Positions 1-5,999 of a stretch of DNA of 7,925 bases are shown one piece after another (position 1 is the first letter of the stretch; every line of letters begins with the position of its first letter). This stretch comes from Deltaproteobacteria bacterium. Its GTDB lineage: Bacteria; Myxococcota; Myxococcia; Myxococcales; Myxococcaceae. The notes under the pieces are model-generated. The model saw only the letters and a list, made by a program, of their open reading frames with translations. It made no database searches and had not been told where the DNA came from. The stretch spans positions 1-7,925 of the forward strand of contig VGRA01000102.1 in the NCBI GenBank assembly GCA_016875515.1, read 5' to 3'. A program made the position numbers and the translations under genes.

Positions 1-1508
1 GGGCCGAAGTCATCCGGGAGCTCCGGGAGCAGCGCGCGGGGAACGGCGCTGCGGATGGGCGGCCCGGAGGGCACGTCCCCCAGCCCCTGCTCGGGAACCG
101 GCCGCTGGCGCCGGGGGCGCTCCTTCGGCAGCGTGTCCATCTGGCCCGGGGGGGCATCCCAGCCCTGCGAGAGATCCGGCTCCGCCGCCTGCGGCACCTT
201 CGGCGGGGCCTGGCGCGGGGGAAGGGGCGGAGGTGCGGCCGGGGAAGCGGCAGGCCGGGCCCGCCCCTCCTTGAAATGCAGCACCTGCGCGCACCGCAGC
301 GCGTAGAGCAGCCGGTCCGCCTGCACCGGTGACAGCGCGCCCAGGGTGCGCAGCTCAGCCACGGTGCGCGTGCCGTCCGCCGCCGCCGCCAGCAGCGCCC
401 GCTCCTCCGCGGCGAGGGAGAGATCCTGCAGGCCGAACAGCGGGTCCTCGTTGGCGTGGACGTAGAGGTCCGCCATGCCCCCCATCACCCGCTGCAGCTG
501 CTTCTCCCCGTAGGCGTACTTCACCCCTTCCAGGATGGCCTGGGCGGTGCCCATCTCCAGCCCCACCGGGTCGGTCGGCAGCTCCGCCTTCGGGTTGAAG
601 CGGTACTCGCCGGTGCGCCAGGCGAAGATCTCGAACAGCTTGCGCTGCAGCTGCAGGCGCAGCGCGTAGCCCAGGTTGTGGGGGCTGATGCAGCCCATCT
701 CCACCAGCACCGTGCCCTGCTGCCGCCCGGTGGCCTTCATGCGCTCGAGCGACTCGAGGTACTCCGGCTCGGTGATCATCTTCTCGCGCAGCATCACGCG
801 GCCGAGCACCTCCGGCAGCAGGTTGCTCTTCACCGCCTGCACGAAGCCGTCCTTGAAGGAGACGACCTTCTTCACCTTGTCCCGGTGCAGCAGCAGCGCC
901 CCGGTGGCACGCCACCGGTACAGCTCCGCGAGGATCTCCGGGAAGGACCGGTTCTCGAAGCTGCCCGCCACCAACTGCATTGCCGCAGGGGGGACCGTCC
1001 GGGCAAGGGTCTCCACCGCCACGATCTCCTCGCGCGTGTGGGGATCATCCGAGTCGTCCTCCTGCCCGCCGGCCTCCTCGGGCTCGGGGGGCGGGGGCTC
1101 GGCCCCAGCGGGCGGGCCGGGGAAGCGCTCGCCCAGTGCCGCGTGCAGCGTGTCCCGCAGCGCGGAGAGGTTGAACGGCTTCTCCAGCAGCGCGAACGCG
1201 CCGTGCTTGCTCACCGCGTCCGCCTGGTGAAGGGGCGAGTTGTAGACGCCCGAGATCATGATGATGGGGGTGCGCTTGCCCTTGGGGAGGCTGCGCATCT
1301 TGCGCGCCACCTCGTAGCCGTTGAGCGAGGGCAGGACCAGGTCCAGCAGCACCACGTCGAACGGCTTCTTCTCGAACGTCTTGATGGCCCACTGGCCGTC
1401 CCGCTCCACGGTGACGGTGAATCCCATCTTGTTGAGCACGTCCGCCAGCAGGCGCTGGATGGCGCGGTCGTCCTCGATGATCAGCGCGTTGACCGGTTCC
1501 GTCTTCAC
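1..1508 (-). CDS. Response regulator: receiver domain plus DUF4388 domain and Pro-rich tail (3' end beyond the window)
   Basis: Seen: 502 codons without a stop, open at the left edge. Residues 1-120 form a CheY-like receiver domain with the acidic pair E12/D13/D14 (IIEDD), phospho-acceptor D56 in DVVLLDLVLP, S86 in MISG, and K110 in the EKPF motif, so phosphorylation should work. After an acidic/Pro linker (about 120-165), residues about 180-345 match the DUF4388 (PatA N-terminal-like) family: FPEILAELYRWRATGALLL, then a Lys-rich strand, LGRVML, and QRKLFEIFAWRTGEYRF. A helical segment with a DGTRTVAEL motif follows (about 345-415), then a Pro-rich low-complexity tail to the edge. Known: DUF4388 proteins are common in Myxococcota, usually next to signalling domains, and their effector role is poorly defined. 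Inference: a cytoplasmic two-component output protein acting by protein contact, since no DNA-binding domain is visible. No partner kinase lies in the window. The start is GTG at 1508; an in-frame ATG at 1547 would add 13 residues before the family begins and has no ribosome site. Confidence 0.93.
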   Translation of the reverse strand, partial: MKTEPVNALIIEDDRAIQRLLADVLNKMGFTVTVERDGQWAIKTFEKKPFDVVLLDLVLPSLNGYEVARKMRSLPKGKRTPIIMISGVYNSPLHQADAVSKHGAFALLEKPFNLSALRDTLHAALGERFPGPPAGAEPPPPEPEEAGGQEDDSDDPHTREEIVAVETLARTVPPAAMQLVAGSFENRSFPEILAELYRWRATGALLLHRDKVKKVVSFKDGFVQAVKSNLLPEVLGRVMLREKMITEPEYLESLERMKATGRQQGTVLVEMGCISPHNLGYALRLQLQRKLFEIFAWRTGEYRFNPKAELPTDPVGLEMGTAQAILEGVKYAYGEKQLQRVMGGMADLYVHANEDPLFGLQDLSLAAEERALLAAAADGTRTVAELRTLGALSPVQADRLLYALRCAQVLHFKEGRARPAASPAAPPPLPPRQAPPKVPQAAEPDLSQGWDAPPGQMDTLPKERPRRQRPVPEQGLGDVPSGPPIRSAVPRALLPELPDDFG

Positions 1509-1580
1509 TGGCGGGCACCCATTGCAGAAGGGAGGGCGCGGGAGCATACAGGCGCGGCGGCGGCCGGTGTAGCGTCCCGT

Positions 1581-1600
1581 CCGCCGTCCACCGCCGTCCC
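1581..1600. repeat. Two-copy tandem 10-bp repeat (CCGCCGTCC + A/C)
   Basis: Two adjacent copies of CCGCCGTCC begin at 1581 and 1591, differing only in the tenth base. They lie just before the ribosome binding site of the small secreted-protein gene, in its probable leader. In sequence this GC-rich two copies can arise by chance, and no function is evident. Confidence 0.5.
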
Positions 1601-1601
1601 T

Positions 1602-1606
1602 GGAGG
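1602..1606 (+). promoter_or_regulatory. Ribosome binding site (GGAGG) of the small secreted-protein gene
   Basis: GGAGG ends 5 nt before the ATG at 1612. It is the clearest Shine-Dalgarno site in the window and fixes this start. The other visible starts have weak sites or none. Confidence 0.85.
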
Positions 1607-1611
1607 TCCCC

Positions 1612-2139
1612 ATGCCTTGCCGACTCGCCCCCGCCACCCTTGCCGCCGTCCTCTTGCTCTCGCTCCCCGCCGCCGCGGAGGACGCGCCGGAGGCGGACAC
1701 TGCCTCGGCGCTGGTGGGCAAGTACCTGAAGGCGGTGCAGGCGAAGAAGTGGGTACACGCCCAGAAGCTCGTCCACCCCGGCACCGTGAAGGCCATTGCC
1801 GAGCGCAAGAAGCGCAACGCCACGCACCCCATGGACCCCAAGGCCTTCGAGAAGACCGAGTACTACCTGAAGGCCTTCCGGGTGGGCGCGGTGAAGGCGT
1901 CTGCCGCCGGCACCTTCGTGGTGGAGGTCTCCGAGGACAACTTCCAGGTGGAGGAGAAGGGACTCGCGGAGGGGGACGCCGCCACCTACCTGGTGGGGAA
2001 GCAGGACGGGAAGTGGTACGTGGTGGACAAGAAGCGCAACGAGACCTTCACCGCCGACTCCATCAAGTACGGCTACAAGGGCTTCTTCGACAGGGTGGAG
2101 AAGGCCCCCGACGCCGCCTCCCCGGCCGGGCAGCCGTAG
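1612..2139 (+). CDS. Small secreted protein of unknown function
   Basis: Seen: 175 residues with a Sec signal peptide. R4 is followed by a hydrophobic run at about 8-19, and an Ala-Ala-Ala site suggests cleavage after A22, leaving a mature protein of about 153 residues. No lipobox Cys is at the cleavage site, so it should be periplasmic or secreted. The mature part starts with a Lys-rich helix (ALVGKYLKAVQAKKW), then about 90-150 looks like alternating beta strands (GTFVVEVSEDNFQV, ATYLVGKQDGKWYVVDKK). A helix followed by a curved sheet, with the QDGKWYVVD hairpin, resembles small NTF2-like/DUF4878-type proteins, but that is a guess from pattern alone and I do not recognise a named family. 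The tail is Ala/Pro-rich. Its neighbours are a divergent regulator and a convergent AAA+ ATPase, so it is probably transcribed alone. The start is supported by GGAGG 5 nt upstream. Confidence 0.87.
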   Translation: MPCRLAPATLAAVLLLSLPAAAEDAPEADTASALVGKYLKAVQAKKWVHAQKLVHPGTVKAIAERKKRNATHPMDPKAFEKTEYYLKAFRVGAVKASAAGTFVVEVSEDNFQVEEKGLAEGDAATYLVGKQDGKWYVVDKKRNETFTADSIKYGYKGFFDRVEKAPDAASPAGQP

Positions 2140-2146
2140 CCCGCCC
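2124..2146. terminator. Possible weak hairpin between convergent genes
   Basis: GGCCGGGC (2124-2131) can pair with GCCCGCCC (2139-2146) around a 7-nt loop, 7 of 8 pairs with one C-C mismatch. It overlaps the TAG stop of the secreted-protein gene and lies before the stop of the convergent ATPase gene. No U-tract follows on either strand, so it is not a canonical intrinsic terminator, and GC-rich DNA makes such stems easily. Confidence 0.25.
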
Positions 2147-2161
2147 GCCACCGGGGGGATG

Positions 2162-3097
2162 TCAGTCCGGCTCCGCGGCGGCCGCCACCGCCGCGGCAGA
2201 CGCGCGCGCCTTCTCCACGTCCGACTCGTGCTTCAGCACCACGTTGAGCGTGGCCGCCAGCAGGTCCGCGGACAAGACCTCCGCGTTCAGCAGCGCCAGT
2301 GCGCGCGCCCAGTCCAGCGTCTCGGTGATGCTGGGGGACTTCTTCAGCTCCAGCGTCCGCAGCTTCTCCACGGCGCGCGTCACCGAGTCCGCCAGCCGCG
2401 CGGAGATGTCCGGCAGCCGGGCGCGGACGATCCGCAGCTCCCGCTCGCGCCCCGGGAAGTCGATGTGCAGGTGCAGGCACCGCCGCTTGAGCGCGTCCGA
2501 CAGCTCGCGCGCCGCGTTGGACGTCAGCACCACGCGCGGGACGTGGCGGGCCCTCAGGGTCCCCAGCTCCGGGATGGTGGCCGCGTTCTCCGCCAGCACC
2601 TCCAGCAGGAACGCCTCGAACTCGGGGTCCGCCTTGTCCACCTCGTCCACCAGCAGCAGCGCCGGCTGCTCGGACAGCAGCGCCTGGAGCAGCGGCCGCG
2701 GGAGCAGGAACCGCTCGCTGAAGAAGACGGCGTCCTCGGCCCCCAGCCGCGCGGCAGCCTCGGACAGGGACTTCGCCCCGGCGAGCGCCTCGCCGATCTT
2801 GTCCTTCAGCAGTTGCGTGTAGAGCAGCTGCTTGGCGTACTCCCACTCGTACAGCGCCTTGGACTCGTCCAGCCCCTCGTAGCACTGCAGCCGCACCAGC
2901 TTGCGCCCCAGCGCGGACGCCAGCGCGCGCGCCAGCTCCGTCTTTCCCACGCCCGCCGGCCCCTCCACCAGGATGGGCTTCTCCAGCCGGTCCGCGAGGA
3001 AGGCGCTGGTGGCGATCTCCGGCGAGGCGAGGTACCCGGCGGCGTCGAGGCGGGCGCGGGCGTCATCCACGGACTGGAAGGGCGGGAGAGGCGTCAC
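2162..3097 (-). CDS. MoxR-family AAA+ ATPase, CoxD-like
   Basis: Seen: 311 residues from a GTG at 3097. Walker A is GPAGVGKT (46-53). LQCYEGLDESKALYEWEY (70-87) and the FLLPRPLLQAL stretch (130-140) are characteristic of CoxD-like MoxR proteins. Walker B is LLLVDEVDKAD (147-157), sensor 1 is LTSN (191-194), and LKRRC (203-207) supplies the likely arginine finger. The C-terminal helical lid ends in an Ala-rich tail (AAAVAAAAEPD). Known: MoxR ATPases act as chaperone-like remodelling enzymes, usually encoded beside a von Willebrand A (VWA) protein, and CoxD helps mature the CO dehydrogenase active site. Here neither a VWA gene nor cox genes are adjacent: the downstream gene is convergent and the upstream one divergent. 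The substrate is therefore unknown. All nucleotide-binding motifs are intact, so the enzyme should be active. The frame stays open up to 3397, but homology begins near residue 10 of the GTG form and the extension would overlap the next gene; TAGGG lies 8-9 nt before this GTG. Confidence 0.94.
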   Translation of the reverse strand: MTPLPPFQSVDDARARLDAAGYLASPEIATSAFLADRLEKPILVEGPAGVGKTELARALASALGRKLVRLQCYEGLDESKALYEWEYAKQLLYTQLLKDKIGEALAGAKSLSEAAARLGAEDAVFFSERFLLPRPLLQALLSEQPALLLVDEVDKADPEFEAFLLEVLAENAATIPELGTLRARHVPRVVLTSNAARELSDALKRRCLHLHIDFPGRERELRIVRARLPDISARLADSVTRAVEKLRTLELKKSPSITETLDWARALALLNAEVLSADLLAATLNVVLKHESDVEKARASAAAVAAAAEPD

Positions 3098-3164
3098 GGG
3101 GCGCACCCTAACCGGTCCCCCGCTGCCTTGCATGGCCGCGCGGTGTGCGCTGTAAGCGGCCACC
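3098..3164. promoter_or_regulatory. Divergent control region with possible plus-strand promoter
   Basis: These roughly 67 bp separate the divergent ATPase and lipoprotein genes. On the plus strand TTGCAT (3128-3133) and TGTAAG (3151-3156) are 17 bp apart. The -10 candidate matches 4 of 6 consensus bases and the -35 candidate 3 of 6. If used, transcription would start at about 3162-3165, directly at the GTG/ATG of the lipoprotein gene, giving a leaderless or nearly leaderless mRNA; no Shine-Dalgarno site is visible there. The location is sound, but the exact promoter is tentative. Confidence 0.4.
3133..3162. repeat. 7-bp inverted repeat in the divergent region (candidate operator)
   Basis: TGGCCGC (3133-3139) and GCGGCCA (3156-3162) are perfect reverse complements separated by 16 bp. 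The dyad covers the spacer between the candidate -35 and -10 elements and the likely transcription start, where a dimeric regulator could act on one or both divergent genes. GC-rich DNA produces such dyads by chance, so the operator role is inference. Confidence 0.35.
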
Positions 3165-3167
3165 GTG

Positions 3168-5378
3168 ATGCCCCGAACCACCCTGACGCTCGCCTCCGCC
3201 GTCCTGCTGTTCACTGCCACCGCTTGCGGACCCAACCTCTGCGAGAAGGCAGACGCCGCTGCCGCCGGGAAGGCCGGCACCTGCAGCTCGGCGTTGCCCT
3301 CGCTGGGCAGCGGGTGCGCCGCCGCCCTCTCCGCGTGCTCGGAGGCGGACCGCAAGCAACTGGAGGCGTGGGTGGCCTGCGTGGGGGCGTTGCCCACCTG
3401 CGCGCCCCTCGGCGAGTCTGACTGGGTCGCGGCGCGGGACGCCTGCTACGCGCCGCTCGCCTCGTTGGGCGCCACCTGCAAGGACGGACTCTTCGGCAGC
3501 GCGCTGCCCGGGACCCCGGACGGCGGCCCCGCGCCTGTGACGCGCTCGCCGGACACGGACGGCCGCGGGGCGCTGGACCTGGTGGTTGCAGCGGACGAAA
3601 GCAACATGGCGCTCGCGTGGACCGCCGCGCAGCCGGGGCAGGTGGCCGGGTGGGAGGTCCACTCGGTAGACGGCTCCGGCGCCTCGGTGCCCATGGAGGC
3701 GGTCAGCGCGCCGGACGCGCGCACCTTCTCCGTCACGGGGCTTTCTGCCGGTACGCTGCGCAGCTACTGGGTGGTGGGCGTGGACGCGCAGGGGAACGTG
3801 GCGTTCGGCCGGCCCCCGCAGGCGGCGGGCGCAACGGACGCCGGGTCGGGCTGCAAGGGCCCGGCCGAGTGCCCAGAGACCCAGGTGTGTGATCTCGGGA
3901 CCTGCCGCGTCCTGTCCTGCCGAGGCGGGACGGGCAGTTGCCCGGGCGGCTACGGCTGCAGCGCGACCACCGCCACGTGCGTGCGGCAGCCGGGCGCAGG
4001 CGCAGGGGTTCCCACCTCGTCAGACGCCGGGACGCCGGCACAGGGTGAGCAGGCGCGCCCGTTCATCAGCGAGCGGCGCAGCGCCACCACCGGGGATGCG
4101 GGCTACGCCGAGCGCGTGGTGAGCGATTTCGCCGCGGACCAGGACCCGGCGCTGGCGGCGCTGGACTCGGCCCGCCAGGCGATGGTGCTGCAGCAGGGCG
4201 GCCAGCTGTTCAGCCACGCCACCGCGGACCGGGGCGCCCGCTGGACGGTGTCCCTGCTGGACGCCATTGGCCAGCGCGCGCACCTGGCGTGGAACCGGGA
4301 GTCCGGTGCGCTCTTCGCCTGCTACCAGGTGGGCACCTTCGTCCGCGTCCGGGTGAGCAGCACCGGCGGGATGGGGTGGGACCCCGGCGCCGTGGACGTC
4401 TCGTACCCCGCGCCCGGGGACGGCAGCCCGGCGCCGGTGGTGAAGGACTGTGACATCGCCCCGTGGACGGAGGGGCGGGCGCTGCTCGTCACCGCCGAGC
4501 CGGACGGCCTGTACGTGCGCACGGTGGGCAGGGATCTCTCGCTGTCGGACAAGCAGCCGGCGTATGCCAACGAGAGCCCGGCGGGTGGCGTGTCCACGGT
4601 GTTCGCCGCGGAGCGGCCATCCATTGACACCGATCCGGCGAAGTCCATCGTCCACGTCGTCTTCACCGGCTCGCGCAACCTGCTCGCGGGCGGGACGGAC
4701 AAGGACGTGTACGGCGTGTACCGGGACCCGGCGAAGACCGGCGCGCAGTTCTCCTCCCGCAAGCGGCTCACGCTGGGCTCTCTGGGGAGCCAGGGGCAGA
4801 ACCTGGTACAGGACCACGCGCAGGTGGCCGTGCAGCCGGGCACGGGCAGGGCGGTGGCGGTGTTCCAGTCCGAGGAGCCGGGGGCCAGCGGCACCGCCCC
4901 GTTCCAGTCCGTCTACGTGGCCATGTTCGGGCTGAACGCCCAGTTGCCGGACTGGGCCTCCGGCAGTGATCTCAGCGTCTTCGTGAAGGACAACGTGGGC
5001 AACTTCCTCGTGCTGCCGGACCGGCCCGCGGTGGGCAGCGCGTGGGACGCCGTCTCGCCGGCCGTGGCCGTCCTGCCCTCCGGGCAGATCACCGTGGCGT
5101 TCTCCGCGGGGGCACAGGGCCAGCCCTCGCTGCCGTACGCGGTGGGCTTCAGCTTTGAAGCCGTCTCGCAGGTGGGCACCGCGGCGGGCAAGGGCTGGTT
5201 CGTCCCGCCCGCGGTGAAGGTCGCCGGGGCGGCGGTGGTGGACTTCGGCAACTCGCCGCGGCTGGCGGGCCCGGTGCTGGCGGCGGACGGGCAGCTGTCC
5301 ACGTACCTGGGCTACATCGAGGGCGTGGGGAGCGGGGCCTCCCTGCCGAACCGGCTGCTCCTGTACGCGCGCCCCTGA
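3168..5378 (+). CDS. Large Cys-rich lipoprotein with FnIII-like and sialidase/BNR-like regions
   Basis: Seen: 736 residues from ATG 3168 (an in-frame GTG at 3165 would add one). The signal peptide ends in ATAC, giving a lipidated Cys20, so the protein should be membrane-anchored and probably surface-exposed. Residues 25-104 hold eight Cys (25, 39, 50, 57, 71, 78, 93, 104) in a helical module of a kind frequent in myxobacterial lipoproteins. About 135-215 resembles a fibronectin type III fold (LAWTAAQPGQVAGWEV to SYWVVGVDAQGNVAF). About 228-272 has a second cluster of eight Cys (CPETQVC, CPGGYGC). From about 310 to the end, beta-strand-rich sequence carries two Asp-box-like motifs, TADRGARW (352-359) and the degenerate SSTGGMGW (397-404), suggesting a BNR/sialidase-type beta-propeller. 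No sialidase catalytic set is evident to me, so I infer binding or adhesion more than hydrolysis. No clear ribosome site precedes the start. The next gene follows after 6 bp, so the two are probably co-transcribed. Confidence 0.88.
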   Translation: MPRTTLTLASAVLLFTATACGPNLCEKADAAAAGKAGTCSSALPSLGSGCAAALSACSEADRKQLEAWVACVGALPTCAPLGESDWVAARDACYAPLASLGATCKDGLFGSALPGTPDGGPAPVTRSPDTDGRGALDLVVAADESNMALAWTAAQPGQVAGWEVHSVDGSGASVPMEAVSAPDARTFSVTGLSAGTLRSYWVVGVDAQGNVAFGRPPQAAGATDAGSGCKGPAECPETQVCDLGTCRVLSCRGGTGSCPGGYGCSATTATCVRQPGAGAGVPTSSDAGTPAQGEQARPFISERRSATTGDAGYAERVVSDFAADQDPALAALDSARQAMVLQQGGQLFSHATADRGARWTVSLLDAIGQRAHLAWNRESGALFACYQVGTFVRVRVSSTGGMGWDPGAVDVSYPAPGDGSPAPVVKDCDIAPWTEGRALLVTAEPDGLYVRTVGRDLSLSDKQPAYANESPAGGVSTVFAAERPSIDTDPAKSIVHVVFTGSRNLLAGGTDKDVYGVYRDPAKTGAQFSSRKRLTLGSLGSQGQNLVQDHAQVAVQPGTGRAVAVFQSEEPGASGTAPFQSVYVAMFGLNAQLPDWASGSDLSVFVKDNVGNFLVLPDRPAVGSAWDAVSPAVAVLPSGQITVAFSAGAQGQPSLPYAVGFSFEAVSQVGTAAGKGWFVPPAVKVAGAAVVDFGNSPRLAGPVLAADGQLSTYLGYIEGVGSGASLPNRLLLYARP

Positions 5379-5384
5379 CGCGCC

Positions 5385-5987
5385 ATGCGCTCGCGCACGC
5401 CCCCGGATCTCACCGGCCGCTGCCCGCGCTGCCTCATGCGCGAGGTGCTGTGCGTCTGCGCGGACATCCCGCGCGTGGAGACGCGCACCCGGTTCGTGAT
5501 CCTCCGGCACGTGCTGGAGACGCTGAAGAGCACCAACACGGCGCGGCTGGCGCACTTGGCGCTGCCCAACTCGGAGATCGTCCCGCACGGGGCGCAGGAC
5601 CGGCCGCTGGACCCGGCCGCGGTGGCCCCGCCGGGGACGTGGCTGCTGTACCCGGGAGGCAACGGTGCGCTGCCTGCGGAGCCGCCCGACCGCGTGCTGG
5701 TGCTGGACGGCTCGTGGTCCCAGGCCCGCCGCATGCTGCAGCGGCTCCACTTCCTGCACGACCTGCCGCGCCTGTCGCTGGTGCCGCGGCAGGTGGATCG
5801 GGCGAGGATGCGCAAGCAGCACCTGGACGAGGGCATGTCCACGCTGGAGGCGGTGGCCGCGGCGGTGGCCCTGTTGGAAGGCGAGGAGAAAAGCCGGCGG
5901 TTGGATGAACTGTACTCGGACGTGACCGCGCGCGTGCTGCGCAGCCGTGGCACCTTCCCCGGCGAGGGGATGTTCAAGGCGCGCTGA
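5385..5987 (+). CDS. DTW-domain tRNA-uridine aminocarboxypropyltransferase
   Basis: Seen: 200 residues. A Cys cluster at the N-terminus (C13, C16, C23, C25: CPRC...CVC) is the family's probable zinc site. Further family motifs follow: H42/E45 with the NT pair of STNTARL (49-55), LYPGG (88-92), DGSWSQARRM (108-117) in the DTW/DGTW position, and MSTLEA (152-157). Known: DTW-domain enzymes (E. coli TapT/YfiP, human DTWD1 and DTWD2) transfer the 3-amino-3-carboxypropyl group from S-adenosylmethionine to a tRNA uridine, making acp3U. The bacterial target known from E. coli is U47 in the variable loop. Length and motif order fit a complete, active cytoplasmic enzyme; the exact uridine modified here is unknown. 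It starts 6 bp after the lipoprotein stop with no obvious ribosome site of its own, which suggests translation linked to the upstream gene. Functional linkage to the lipoprotein is not apparent. It ends 3 bp from the convergent neighbour. Confidence 0.93.
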   Translation: MRSRTPPDLTGRCPRCLMREVLCVCADIPRVETRTRFVILRHVLETLKSTNTARLAHLALPNSEIVPHGAQDRPLDPAAVAPPGTWLLYPGGNGALPAEPPDRVLVLDGSWSQARRMLQRLHFLHDLPRLSLVPRQVDRARMRKQHLDEGMSTLEAVAAAVALLEGEEKSRRLDELYSDVTARVLRSRGTFPGEGMFKAR

Positions 5988-5999
5988 GCGTCAGCCGCC
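5978..5999. terminator. Hairpin spanning the two convergent stop codons (possible bidirectional terminator)
   Basis: GCTGA (5983-5987) and TCAGC (5991-5995) form a perfect inverted repeat around the 3-nt GCG gap, so each arm contains one gene's TGA stop. With C5982 bulged out, GGCG (5978-5981) pairs with CGCC (5996-5999), giving a 9-bp stem. No T-rich tract follows on either strand. It is the only structure at this gene junction that could stop transcription. Confidence 0.35.

Larger units (their letters stand above)
1509..1611. promoter_or_regulatory. Divergent intergenic region between regulator and secreted-protein genes
   Basis: These 103 bp separate two divergent start codons, so they should hold promoters for both genes. 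On the plus strand TTGCAG (1522-1527) and CATACA (1545-1550) are 17 bp apart, but each matches only 3 of 6 bases of the sigma-70 consensus. On the minus strand TATGCT, read from 1549 down to 1544, matches the -10 element at 4 of 6 bases without a clear -35 partner. I treat the region as regulatory by position and do not claim either promoter. Confidence 0.45.

Noticed and set aside
1522..1550. TTGCAG-N17-CATACA as a promoter for the small secreted-protein gene
   Set aside because: The spacing is ideal, but each box matches only 3 of 6 consensus bases, which is too weak to list as a promoter by itself.
456..2822. Long open frame on the plus strand (788 codons) crossing the regulator, secreted-protein and ATPase genes
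   Set aside because: It runs antisense or out of frame through three genes with clear homology, and its product is low-complexity Arg/His/Leu/Gln-rich. This is the usual shadow frame of GC-rich DNA.
3098..3397. N-terminal extension of the ATPase to an ATG at 3397
   Set aside because: The extra 100 residues lack family similarity and would overlap the divergent lipoprotein gene and its signal peptide. The family match begins just after the GTG at 3097.
2159..3421. 420-codon plus-strand frame opposite the ATPase
   Set aside because: It is antisense to intact Walker A, Walker B and sensor motifs, and its Arg/Gln/Leu/His-rich product has no plausible domain.
4020..5822. 600-codon minus-strand open frame opposite the lipoprotein and DTW genes
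   Set aside because: Its product is compositionally odd (Arg, His, Gly, Val rich) with no recognisable motif. The plus-strand frames carry a signal peptide, ordered Cys modules and DTW motifs.
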